The translations under genes were made by a program, and so were the position numbers. DNA of 64,000 nt, taken from Maribacter thermophilus. GTDB lineage: Bacteria; Bacteroidota; Bacteroidia; Flavobacteriales; Flavobacteriaceae. The DNA lies in the NCBI RefSeq assembly GCF_001020565.1, contig NZ_LDAS01000001.1, positions 410,402-474,401 on the forward strand, in the 5' to 3' direction. A model generated the notes under the pieces. That model saw only the letters and a program-made list of their open reading frames with translations. It made no database searches and was not told the origin of the DNA. The stretch's first letter is position 1. Every line of letters begins with the position of its first letter. Below, piece by piece: positions 52,345 through 61,024 of the stretch.

Positions 52345-52376
52345 AAAAGGGCTGGTTGGTTTACCGGCCTTTTTTA
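52345..52376 (+). terminator. Rho-independent terminator after GT4 gene 2
   Basis: A stem of AAAAGG plus GCTGGT against ACCGGC plus CTTTT with a 6-base loop is followed by TTTTATTTT. It ends the rightward flippase-GT4 transcript. The A-tract on its left side lets it also act for the convergent glycosidase gene ending at 52374. Confidence 0.75.
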
Positions 52377-53900
52377 TTTTATAATGTGATGATATGCAGG
52401 TTTTAATTCACCATGGCTATCTATAATCCCAAAATGTTTTTGTTGGCTTTTTCGCCATGGCAATCTGCCTACAACAGCATTTGGCACTTCTTCAAAATCA
52501 TACAATGTCCATAACAGGAAAGGCAGATTCTCTTCTTCTATGACAGTCTGCATTTCTTTATAGTAATCGGCTTGGTCTTGGGCAGACCCTAAATAACCGT
52601 TCCAGAGGCCACTATACGAAGAATAACCATATTCTTGCAGTACCATTGGTTTAGTGCCAACTGTATTTTTTAAGGTGGTATAGGCTTCCTTAAAATCATC
52701 AGGTTTACGGTAATAATGAAAAGAAACGATGTCAACTTCTTTTAAAAGTTCAATGGCGGCTTCGGGAGAAGACCACCCGATGGTTATTGGATTTTTGGTA
52801 TCCCATTTTCTAATTTCAAATATCATTTGATGCAACCATGACAAAACATTTTCTTTACCACGAGATTCAAAGTCCAGATCGGGTTCGTTTTTAATGTCCC
52901 AAGCCAATAGGGCCTCGTGGTCTTTTAAAGCGTTTACGATTTTTTCGGCATGCCTGTGGGTCAGCGTCCAATCGCTCAAGGAATAATCTCCGTAGAAATC
53001 GAACAATGTAACGGTAACCTTTAAACCGTTCTTAGCGGCCAAATCCATCGTTTGTTTCAATTGTCCCAATTTTTCTTCGTCTATCACCGCTTTTTCAAAA
53101 GTCTCGTAAGGCACAAAAATGCGTATGGTGTTTAAGCCTATGGAATTGATTTTTTTAAAGTCATTATCTATAATGGTATCATTGAACCGTTTTCCGAACA
53201 TATTCCAAGGATTGTCTTTCGGGTAATAGTTTAGACCTTTACTATTTGCGATATCTGTCTTAAATGCTTGAAGGGGCAATGATTCAACCTTGTTTTCATG
53301 ATCTTCATTTTCGATTTCTACCATATGGCGAATACGCCAAAAACCATCCTCTAAAAGCAGCATCACTTTAAAGGTACTTTCCGATGCTTTTTTTAAGACA
53401 GCTATATCGTCTACAAATACTTCTTTATGTATTTGGATATTCTTATCCGTCAAAACGGCCAACTTACCATCTGCACTATAAAATTCTAACGTAGGATGAT
53501 GTTCTACCGTTGTTGTTTTTATGTATGTATTGTTTTCTTTATTAAAATCTAGAATATCAAAAATCTTTACACGGGCGCTATCGGTATAATAATCTTGTAC
53601 CCCATAGTGGTTGTTGGTTTCCAGGGCATTGTTTCGTACATACCAGGCTTTTATATAATCGCGTTCTAACTCTTGCAAGGTTTGTTGTTCCATAGATCTG
53701 CCTTCATTTTTTAAGGGAGACCAAATTACTTTTGGTATGTAATTGGCGGTAAGCTGAGCGGGTAAATGTAACATGGTTGCACGGTCTGCACCTGTATTTA
53801 AATAGGACCATAGAGCACTTAGGCCATACAAGATAAGGCCGTTCAACACCAGAAATGTCAAAAGCAAGAATGCGCGATATAGATTCCGGTTCATTTTCAT
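52374..53900 (-). CDS. Membrane-anchored clan GH-A glycosidase (GH5-like)
   Basis: This 508-residue protein has one N-terminal membrane span (about 8-30, YRAFLLLTFLVLNGLILYGL). A region with a mixed alpha/beta fold follows (about 60-215, NTF2-like in appearance: DYIKAWYVRNNALETNNHYG). The TIM-barrel glycosidase (about 220-508) has the acid/base Glu at about 339 in AWDIKNEPD and the nucleophile Glu at about 423 in VLQEYGYS, as in GH5 and related clan A families. Exopolysaccharide loci often encode a periplasmic or inner-membrane glycanase that trims or releases the chain, and this is the likely role. Its start overlaps the upstream Ig-like lipoprotein stop by 4 bases. The exact GH family is not certain. 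Confidence 0.78.
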   Translation of the reverse strand: MKMNRNLYRAFLLLTFLVLNGLILYGLSALWSYLNTGADRATMLHLPAQLTANYIPKVIWSPLKNEGRSMEQQTLQELERDYIKAWYVRNNALETNNHYGVQDYYTDSARVKIFDILDFNKENNTYIKTTTVEHHPTLEFYSADGKLAVLTDKNIQIHKEVFVDDIAVLKKASESTFKVMLLLEDGFWRIRHMVEIENEDHENKVESLPLQAFKTDIANSKGLNYYPKDNPWNMFGKRFNDTIIDNDFKKINSIGLNTIRIFVPYETFEKAVIDEEKLGQLKQTMDLAAKNGLKVTVTLFDFYGDYSLSDWTLTHRHAEKIVNALKDHEALLAWDIKNEPDLDFESRGKENVLSWLHQMIFEIRKWDTKNPITIGWSSPEAAIELLKEVDIVSFHYYRKPDDFKEAYTTLKNTVGTKPMVLQEYGYSSYSGLWNGYLGSAQDQADYYKEMQTVIEEENLPFLLWTLYDFEEVPNAVVGRLPWRKSQQKHFGIIDSHGELKPAYHHIIK

Positions 53901-55171
53901 TTTAGGACAATGTCTTGTTTTTTGGAGATACCTGCTACAACCGTCTCAATAGTGTATTTACCAGCATCATAAAATTCTATGGGTAGTTCGAACGTTGCCT
54001 CTCCTAATCTAGAAGTTTCTTTTAATAAGGCAACAAATTCACCCTGTTGGTCATATATTGTTAAAGAAATAGGAACGCCATCGGGTACGATTTGGTCCAT
54101 AAAACTTTGAATGTTTTCTATCGCTATAAGTCGATGGTCATTAGCAAGGGTTATTTGGTAGCCTTTAATGGCAGCTTTAAAAGGAACAGATATAGGTTTG
54201 CTTTGGGCTGCTCCTGTAACATATGCTTTTACCTTCCATTCGGTTGCCTCGTATGGGTGTATAAAACGGGCCTTTGCTATACCGTTTAAAGTGGTGCCAC
54301 TTGCGGTTAACCGAATATTCTTAGTATTGGTTGCTACAAAGTTGACCAAGGTGCCGTCGCTAACTATATTGCTATATACGTCTTTAATGATATCGGAGGA
54401 GAAGGTTATTGTTTGGTTTCCGTCCGCATAATCATGGTTGCGCGCATATGTTATATTAAAATCGACCGCATTGCCTGGGTATACAATGCTTGTCAGTTCT
54501 TTTGAATTACTGCCGTTACAGTTGGCGGTGACCAATATGCGACCAGCTTGTTGTGGGGCGTATATATTTTTCCATCCCATTAGGTTTTTCATTGTAACGC
54601 TATTGGAAGATATATTATTTTTAAATTGATAGGTACTGGTAATTTTTGTGCCATCGGACAAAGGATTGTCATAAGCATCCGTAGGAGCTATAACGTGCAT
54701 AGAAAAATCAGAAGGTACGGCGGTAATGCTTCTTGGGCCCAAATAAGATTCTATGTAGGTGCCATTATTGGGGTTGGGGAGTATATTGAAGCTTCCCTTT
54801 GCCTTAATTTGTGCGTTTTCGGTCAATGTCCAATGACACAATCCCGCTTTTTGGGTGATATGTTTCGGTATATCAAAGATGAACATATTCTCTTCTTTGG
54901 TAGCCTTGAGTACGGTAGTGCCCAAACTGTTTTCTATGATCAAGGCTGCAAGCTCGTTGGTAGCGTCCTTGAACTTTAATTGAATAGGGTCACCGGCAAC
55001 ATTTAATTTTTTAAAGGGTAGAACTGTGGGGTTGGAAGTAATAATTTGTGAACTGTCCATTTCTTTCTTGCATCCTACAATAAGGACGAACAAAACAAGT
55101 ATGTAACCGTAGTTTTTCAAATTATCTTGGATTTCCGATATAACCGTTCGTTTCAATTTTAATAAACTCAT
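53897..55171 (-). CDS. Lipoprotein with Ig-like (invasin-type) domains
   Basis: I start this gene at ATG 55171, giving 424 residues with a hydrophobic segment YILVLFVLIVGC ending in a lipobox; the frame is open to 55216. Start and stop overlap both neighbours: 50 bases with the large membrane protein gene and 4 bases with the glycosidase. After the signal come about three beta-sandwich domains with Big_1-like features (PTDAYDNPLSDGTKITSTYQ, DVYSNIVSDGTLVNFVATNT, NGIAKARFIHPYEATEWKVK). There are no catalytic motifs. It may hold or guide the polymer in the periplasm or on the surface, a role inferred from the operon. Confidence 0.72.
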   Translation of the reverse strand: MSLLKLKRTVISEIQDNLKNYGYILVLFVLIVGCKKEMDSSQIITSNPTVLPFKKLNVAGDPIQLKFKDATNELAALIIENSLGTTVLKATKEENMFIFDIPKHITQKAGLCHWTLTENAQIKAKGSFNILPNPNNGTYIESYLGPRSITAVPSDFSMHVIAPTDAYDNPLSDGTKITSTYQFKNNISSNSVTMKNLMGWKNIYAPQQAGRILVTANCNGSNSKELTSIVYPGNAVDFNITYARNHDYADGNQTITFSSDIIKDVYSNIVSDGTLVNFVATNTKNIRLTASGTTLNGIAKARFIHPYEATEWKVKAYVTGAAQSKPISVPFKAAIKGYQITLANDHRLIAIENIQSFMDQIVPDGVPISLTIYDQQGEFVALLKETSRLGEATFELPIEFYDAGKYTIETVVAGISKKQDIVLK

Positions 55172-58100
55172 ATCCCACTCCAGAATATGGTTGCAACTGT
55201 TCTTTGGCATGTTCATGTTCGCGATCGGGAAATGCCTTTTCAGATATGGATTTGTTAGGGAGACCGTTCACGAAACAGTTTTCTAAACTGCTGTTTATCA
55301 ATTCTAGGTCATTCAATTCTTTAGGTTTAAAATCGAAATATTGTTTACGTTGTATACGTACCCCTTCTGTTAAAAAGTGGTGGTCTAGCCATATTAACTC
55401 TTTATTGGTATTGTAGTACGATATCAATAGTTGAGGTATTGTAACCTCTTGTATACCTGCATTATACAAAGACCCCGTAATTTGTTCGGTGTTTAATTCC
55501 AAATCTTGCAAGGTAATTTCTTTATAAAGGTCGGTATTGGCCACGTTACCTGCACATTGAATGTTGAACCTCGTAGGCTGTTCCTTAAAATTCATCGGGG
55601 TAAATTGGTCGGGATCAAAGGTAGGGGGCAAAGTATCTTTGGTAGATGACCATGCGATACCCTCAAAATCTATTCTAAAAGTGGTCGTTTCTTTGGGCAT
55701 CAGTTTGTGCTTTAATTGGTACTTACCATTGTAAGTGGCCAGTTCCACATTATTGTCGTTGTATAAACTGGCCTTTATGACCACATCCGATGGTACATTG
55801 TCTACATTTTGTAATTCTCCGATTATACTGTAACTACCGTTATGTTTTACCAGCTTTGCGGTTAAAATCTCTAGTACGGGCTGTTTTAAAACATCTTCAT
55901 GATTGGTCTGTTGGGTCGTAATACGGCGTCTACCATGATTAAAAAAAGCGGTCGTATTAGAAGAAATCAATTGGTCTGGCGGTAGATCGTTGTCAAAAGT
56001 AGAAGGGGCTATATACCATTTGCCGTTATGTTTCAATAAATCATGTTCGTATAATTTATCTATTTTCTCCAAAGGGGTTACCCATTGGGTAAATACTTTG
56101 GCCCTGGCACTGGTCTGGGTCTCATCTACGATTTCTACACCGATGGAATCCAGTTTTGCATACGAGCTAAGTATACCGTCGGTGACCGACACCTCTAGCA
56201 TATATTGTGAAATATCTACGCCGCTATCGGGGTCCAAATAAGAATGGGCTCTTTTAAATTCTTTAAAATCCAGTGCATCATAGTAAGATACGATTACATT
56301 TTTTGGTGCTATCTGTGTAGCATTGGTCAGGTAAAATTGATATACTCCAAAACCCAGTACCATAAGTAATAATAGGGCCCAAATGTGGTTTATGTTCACT
56401 AGACCTTTAGAGAATTTGGTGTACTTTATTTCATAATTCATAAACACACCTTGGGGCAAGGGGCGCGATTTTAGAATTCGGTACCATACCAATTGAATGT
56501 TGATTATAAAAGCCAATATTACCGTTAACAGGGGGATAACACTCCACATTATTTTTAATGTCGTGGATACATCTTCCTTTTCTATGATGGCGGGAATAGG
56601 GGGTACGTTTAGTTTTTCCCAGACCATAATACCGTTTTCCAATTGCTGCAGTCGTTGCCAACCACAGAAGTAGAGTAGGGGGTCGTAGAATTTGTCATTG
56701 GAGAATATGTACTTAAGATTATATTTTTCTGGCACGGTCAAGAATTGTTGTAGTGAGCCTATACCTTGAACACCCCTAAACTTTGAATTCTCTAATCTTT
56801 CTATAGGTCGTGTGGTAAGCTCTGGTAATCTTCTTGCGGAGTGATAGTTGCCATCTACCGTCATAGCTTTCGTCTGTGCCGAAAGCCATGCCATTTGGTC
56901 ACCGAACCCCAAGGGCAGATAGCGCCAATGATCGTGCATATCCTGACTCAGAAAATTAACAATGGGCAGCATATTTATTTTTTGTGGCTGTGATGGCCTA
57001 AAATAGTTAAGGCTCATGGTGAATATGACCATGGCCAATATTCCACCGGCCAATAGACCACCAATAATTCTATGGTATACAGCCCCAAAACGCTGCTGAA
57101 TATGTTCTTTTAAGTCGCCTTCTACCAGTCTGTATACAAATTCACCAAATATGGGCAGCGCCATAATGGTAGCCCATAGGGTAAAACGGTCCAGGGTTAA
57201 AATATTAAAGGCGGTTTCGCCCAGAACAGCTAAAGGTATCGGGGTGGTACCACCGGTTCCCAAGATCGTCAATACGGTAAAAGATAATCCGAAGAACAGG
57301 TAACGCTTGCTAAAATATCGGTAAAAAATATAAGGAAGAATAAATAGCAATATACCCCAGGGAATTAAAAAGAATACGAGTCCTGATGAGGTAACCTCCA
57401 AAAAATTATCCCTTGACCCATGGGGAATGGGAACTTGGGTAATAGGGTTTTTCTTTGAGTTTATCCAGTACGGTAGAATACAGAAAATAAAAAGCATTAG
57501 CGAACCAAAACCGAAGCCCACTATACGCCAAAACAATTTTTTGAACTGTACTATGAATACTTTAAAGGTGATAGATTTGGTGCTCGGTATCTGATCTCTA
57601 CTGGCGTCCATCAACACCATACCAATTAATGGGAATATAAAGAAAACCATTCCGAATATTGGTGTTACATGGTGCGATGTAACGGTTACGGCTATCAAAG
57701 ACAAGCTGGTGGCGAGGTACCTAAGTTTTCCCGTTTTTATCCACGAGTATATTTCGGGTAAGGAATGCAGTAAGATCGATAGGGCCAAAATACTCGGCAA
57801 TTGTCCAAAAATATGGAGGGTTTCTATGAAGGTAGACGAGAATACGGCCAAGATAGAGGTGTATCCGGCTATTTTACGGCTACCGGTCATAAGCAACCCA
57901 TAACGGTAGGTGCCTGTTATAAATAGAATAATGCCGATCATGGCAACGGTAAACATTCCAAATTTGAGTCCGCCTATATACGATAGTGCGGCAATACCTT
58001 GGTGAACCAAAGGGGGATAGGCCTGTACCGTAAAGCCGGTATACCATCTATAGTCCCATGGTTCGAACCAACTGTTGGCATAATGGTCTGCAAAAAATAG

Positions 58101-58208
58101 GTGGATCAATGCGTCGTACGTGGTCTCTAACGTAAAAAAGATGCTGGATCCATGAAAGGCAACTCCTATAAAGAGAGCCAAAATAAGTAAGACGTTCGTC
58201 TTTTGCAT
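55122..58208 (-). CDS. Large GT-C-like membrane protein (PTPS-related family) with periplasmic domains
   Basis: This 1028-residue protein has about 10-12 spans in its first half and two more near 555-580 and 610-635. The opening (TTYDALIHLFFADHYANSWF, WDYRWYTGFTVQAYPPLVHQ) matches the PTPS-related membrane family, whose first-loop Asp and aromatic motifs resemble GT-C transferases. It is therefore a candidate polymerase or transferase using lipid-linked sugars. The C-terminal half is soluble, with an NTF2-like segment (SYYDALDFKEFKRAHSYLDP) and beta domains (SYSIIGELQNVDNVPSDVVI resembles FxLYD). It shares an operon with the Ig-like lipoprotein and glycosidase. The family call is moderate and the enzymatic role inferred. 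Confidence 0.68.
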   Translation of the reverse strand: MQKTNVLLILALFIGVAFHGSSIFFTLETTYDALIHLFFADHYANSWFEPWDYRWYTGFTVQAYPPLVHQGIAALSYIGGLKFGMFTVAMIGIILFITGTYRYGLLMTGSRKIAGYTSILAVFSSTFIETLHIFGQLPSILALSILLHSLPEIYSWIKTGKLRYLATSLSLIAVTVTSHHVTPIFGMVFFIFPLIGMVLMDASRDQIPSTKSITFKVFIVQFKKLFWRIVGFGFGSLMLFIFCILPYWINSKKNPITQVPIPHGSRDNFLEVTSSGLVFFLIPWGILLFILPYIFYRYFSKRYLFFGLSFTVLTILGTGGTTPIPLAVLGETAFNILTLDRFTLWATIMALPIFGEFVYRLVEGDLKEHIQQRFGAVYHRIIGGLLAGGILAMVIFTMSLNYFRPSQPQKINMLPIVNFLSQDMHDHWRYLPLGFGDQMAWLSAQTKAMTVDGNYHSARRLPELTTRPIERLENSKFRGVQGIGSLQQFLTVPEKYNLKYIFSNDKFYDPLLYFCGWQRLQQLENGIMVWEKLNVPPIPAIIEKEDVSTTLKIMWSVIPLLTVILAFIINIQLVWYRILKSRPLPQGVFMNYEIKYTKFSKGLVNINHIWALLLLMVLGFGVYQFYLTNATQIAPKNVIVSYYDALDFKEFKRAHSYLDPDSGVDISQYMLEVSVTDGILSSYAKLDSIGVEIVDETQTSARAKVFTQWVTPLEKIDKLYEHDLLKHNGKWYIAPSTFDNDLPPDQLISSNTTAFFNHGRRRITTQQTNHEDVLKQPVLEILTAKLVKHNGSYSIIGELQNVDNVPSDVVIKASLYNDNNVELATYNGKYQLKHKLMPKETTTFRIDFEGIAWSSTKDTLPPTFDPDQFTPMNFKEQPTRFNIQCAGNVANTDLYKEITLQDLELNTEQITGSLYNAGIQEVTIPQLLISYYNTNKELIWLDHHFLTEGVRIQRKQYFDFKPKELNDLELINSSLENCFVNGLPNKSISEKAFPDREHEHAKEQLQPYSGVGYEFIKIETNGYIGNPR

Positions 58209-58277
58209 TGATTGTTAGTTGTAAGAAAATATAACAAAACAAAGATAGCTTTATTGTACATGTGCTTAACAATCAGC

Positions 58278-58363
58278 CATCGAACTTAAAAAACCATTCG
58301 TCTACACAAAAATGCATCCCGTCCGTTCGAGGTAAAAATCGACGTCTAATGCCGGTAGATTTG
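58278..58363 (+). promoter_or_regulatory. Putative operator-promoter of receiver-GT2 gene 2
   Basis: Three elements in exact 21-base steps, CATCGAACT (58278), CGTCTACAC (58299) and CGTCCGTTC (58320), lie 78, 57 and 36 bases upstream of a perfect TAnnTTTG box, TAGATTTG (58356-58363). The ATG is 54 bases after the start of the box. Another CGTCTAATG lies at 58343. CCATTCGTCTAC here is identical to the copy at 45.6 kb. There is no -33 TTG. The region also divides this gene from the divergent membrane-protein operon. Confidence 0.6.
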
Positions 58364-58409
58364 TAGTAGAATATGTAAAACTTTTTATATCCATTTAAAA
58401 AATTGCCCA

Positions 58410-59564
58410 ATGAAAATTTTAGCTATAGAAGACCAAAAACTAATATTACTTTCTGTTGAAAAGCGTTTGACCGAACTAGGATATGAGGTAAGAACAGCTT
58501 CTGACGGACAGTCTGGAATAGACCTTTTTGAGGCCTATAAACCAGACCTGGTATTGGTAGATATCAATATGCCAGATATGTCCGGCCTACAGGTAGTAAA
58601 GCATATTCGTTTTTTTAAAGAATCAAAAACTCCCATATTGATCATGTCGGGCAATACTACCGAACAGGTAATAATGGACGGTTTTACCTTGGGTATCGAC
58701 GATTATATGAAAAAGCCCGTTAGTTTGGACGAGATGGTGGCAAGAATTAAACGAATCATTGGTACACCGGAGAATAATAAGAAAAACCTATTGGAACAGC
58801 CAGACGCCCAAATGCTACAAAAGAATTGTGTAGGGGTGGTTATACCCTGTTATAATGAAGAGGAAAGGTTGTTAAGTGATGAGTTCAAAGACTTTGCCCA
58901 TAAAAATCTTGGATATCACCTTTGTTTCGTAAACGATGGTAGTACCGACAATACCTTGGAAGTTCTACAAAAACTACAACAAACGAACCCCGATAATATC
59001 AGTATTTACAATTGTGAACAAAATGGAGGAAAGGCAGAAGCCGTAAGGCAAGGGGTACAGCACCTTATAAAGGATGAACAGTTCGATTATATTGGTTTTT
59101 TAGATGCAGATCTATCCACAGATTTTAGGGATTTTGATGATCTGGTAAAGACCATTGAAAATTCTGATTTCAAAATAGTTAGTGGCTCAAGAATTGCACG
59201 AATGGGTGCCAATATCACAAAAGAGTCGGCCCGGAAAATTATTAGTACTACCATTAACCTTATCATACAGACGATATTGGGCATGCCCTTTAAGGACACG
59301 CAATGTGGTGCAAAAGTTATGGATAGGGATATTGCCGTTAAAATGTTCGAACAAAAGTTTATCACCAAGTGGCTCTTTGATGTAGAGATCTTTATGAGAA
59401 TGAAGCGGTATTATGGTAAGAACGAAGCTATAAAGCTTATCTGTGAACAACCCCTAAAAAGATGGATACATGCAGATGGATCTAAGTTGTCGATGAAAGA
59501 CTCTGTTAAAATTGTCGGACAATTATTTGAAATAGCGGTTGACTACAGGAAGTGGAGTTTCTAA
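58410..59564 (+). CDS. Receiver-GT2 fusion glycosyltransferase, copy 2
   Basis: This 384-residue paralogue of the gene at 48608 has the same order. The receiver (1-120) has pocket AIED, Asp51 (VLVDINMPDMSG), Ser in LIMSGNTTE and Lys in DYMKKPVSLDEM. The GT2 domain (about 142-380) has CVGVVIPCYNEEERLL, FVNDGSTDNTLEVL, the DxD motif in FLDADLSTDFRDFD, and CGAKVMDR. All receiver chemistry residues are present in both copies, so phosphorylation is likely to be functional rather than vestigial. It has its own promoter with the shared operator and overlaps the convergent TolB-like gene by 4 bases. Confidence 0.9.
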   Translation: MKILAIEDQKLILLSVEKRLTELGYEVRTASDGQSGIDLFEAYKPDLVLVDINMPDMSGLQVVKHIRFFKESKTPILIMSGNTTEQVIMDGFTLGIDDYMKKPVSLDEMVARIKRIIGTPENNKKNLLEQPDAQMLQKNCVGVVIPCYNEEERLLSDEFKDFAHKNLGYHLCFVNDGSTDNTLEVLQKLQQTNPDNISIYNCEQNGGKAEAVRQGVQHLIKDEQFDYIGFLDADLSTDFRDFDDLVKTIENSDFKIVSGSRIARMGANITKESARKIISTTINLIIQTILGMPFKDTQCGAKVMDRDIAVKMFEQKFITKWLFDVEIFMRMKRYYGKNEAIKLICEQPLKRWIHADGSKLSMKDSVKIVGQLFEIAVDYRKWSF

Positions 59565-60481
59565 TTAGAGTCTTTCAGTCCGTATTGTACATAGGCGAAC
59601 CGTTTGCCGTCCGGACTCCACGAAGGAACATTGATGGTGCCTTGCCCACCATAGAATTCATCCGTTAAATCGATTATCTCTTTTGTTTCTATATTTAACA
59701 ACCTTAATTTTACCTGTTTTCCAAATGGATGACTTTGCCCTTGGTCCTCGATATAGGAAATAATCGTGGCGAATTTATTGTTGGGTGATATATGGGCAAA
59801 CCAGTTAGAACGGTCGTCAAAGGTCATCTGTTCTAGGTTAGACCCATCAGGGTACATACGCCATATTTGCATGGTTCCTGTTCTGTATGAGTTAAAGTAA
59901 ATATATTTTCCGTCCGGTGAATATTCCGGGCCATCATCTAGCCCTTCGGCTAAAGTGAGCCGAATCTCTTCACCACCGTCTACATGCATTTTATAGACAT
60001 CATAATTATCATTTCTTTCGGCACAGTATACGATCCATTTACCATTTGGGGACACGCCGTGCCAATAAGATGGGGACAAGGGAGTTATCTGTATAGGGTC
60101 ACCTCCGTTTGCGGGCACTCTGTAAATATAGGAGCCACCTTTGCCGTTGGGTTTTCCGCTCGATAAGAACAATGTTCGCCCATCAAAAGAATATCCGTGG
60201 TCGTTGTTGGCCTGTTTAATGTTGCCAGTGTTCAAGATACCTAGGTTTTTGCCGTCCAGGTCAATTTTTTCTAGTTGTCCGTTGCTGTTAATTAATAGAA
60301 AAGAACCATCGGGCGACCAATTTGGTGCTTCAAAATGCCGGTTCTCTTTCAATATCAATTTGGAAGAAGCTGTTTCTAATGTATAAACATACAAGCTGCT
60401 AACCACCTTTTTACCATCAGGTATTTGAGCGGTTAACGACAGGTGAACCAATAAAAAAAGAACTAAGAACCTTTTCATCAT
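59561..60481 (-). CDS. TolB-like WD40/PD40 beta-propeller protein, secreted
   Basis: A signal peptide (MMKRFLVLFLLVHLSLTAQ) precedes about five to six PD40-type blades with the tell-tale xSPDGxxIxF motifs (FEAPNWSPDGSFLLINSNGQ, GVSPNGKWIVYC, PEYSPDGKYIYFNSYRTGTM, VPSWSPDGKRFAYVQYG). Length is 306 residues. It is periplasmic or exported with no catalytic domain attached. It ends against the receiver-GT2 gene with a 4-base overlap, so it sits at the edge of the polysaccharide region. A carbohydrate- or protein-binding role is possible; nothing specific is visible. Confidence 0.78.
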   Translation of the reverse strand: MMKRFLVLFLLVHLSLTAQIPDGKKVVSSLYVYTLETASSKLILKENRHFEAPNWSPDGSFLLINSNGQLEKIDLDGKNLGILNTGNIKQANNDHGYSFDGRTLFLSSGKPNGKGGSYIYRVPANGGDPIQITPLSPSYWHGVSPNGKWIVYCAERNDNYDVYKMHVDGGEEIRLTLAEGLDDGPEYSPDGKYIYFNSYRTGTMQIWRMYPDGSNLEQMTFDDRSNWFAHISPNNKFATIISYIEDQGQSHPFGKQVKLRLLNIETKEIIDLTDEFYGGQGTINVPSWSPDGKRFAYVQYGLKDSN

Positions 60482-60606
60482 TAGTTGGTAACATGTTAGA
60501 TAATAGGTTTAAGATACTTATAATTTTTTCATATTACCAATGAACCTAGATTTTGAAATACCCGGGTAAGCAGTACTTTACGTGTTAAGTTGCTTCACAA
60601 GTTTGT

Positions 60607-61020
60607 TTAATGGGGCAACTTATCTTTTATGAGTCCGTATAAAAAGGTTCCGACAATAGAGGCCAATATTAAAACAAGAATGGGCACATAACCTGCTCCG
60701 ACCAAGGTAAACATAGGTCCGGGACAGGCACCTGCCAAGGCCCATCCCAATCCGAAAATAATTCCTCCGATCATATATCGGCTAAAGCTTTTTTCTTTTG
60801 GATAAAATTTGATGGTCTCCCCATAGAACGATTTTATGGGAATTCTTTTTATCAATTGTACCATAACTATTCCGATTACCAAGGCAGAACCGATAATGCC
60901 GTACATATGAAAAGACTCGAACTTGAACATTTCATAGATTCGGAACCAAGAGGCCGCTTCTGACTTGTACATGGTAATACCGAACACAATGCCTATTAGT
61001 AGATAAGATATTGTTCTCAT
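60607..61020 (-). CDS. YeeE/YedE-family sulfur transporter, half-size subunit
   Basis: This 137-residue protein has four hydrophobic helices and carries the family block GGIIFGLGWALAGACPGPMF, in which the Cys is thought to handle sulfur species such as thiosulfate. It lies 4 bases downstream of a second, complementary half-size gene, so together they make the two halves of a full YeeE/YedE transporter. With the DsrE protein and thiosulfate dehydrogenase nearby, import of thiosulfate or sulfane sulfur is likely. Confidence 0.85.
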   Translation of the reverse strand: MRTISYLLIGIVFGITMYKSEAASWFRIYEMFKFESFHMYGIIGSALVIGIVMVQLIKRIPIKSFYGETIKFYPKEKSFSRYMIGGIIFGLGWALAGACPGPMFTLVGAGYVPILVLILASIVGTFLYGLIKDKLPH

Positions 61021-61024
61021 AGCC

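Noticed and set aside
43442-58208. Assignment of the locus as a pel operon (PelB/PelA/PelF/PelG analogues)
   Set aside because: TPR-barrel, glycosidase, GT4 and flippase classes match, but I cannot see PelD/PelE or specific PelF/PelG features, so only functional analogy is justified.
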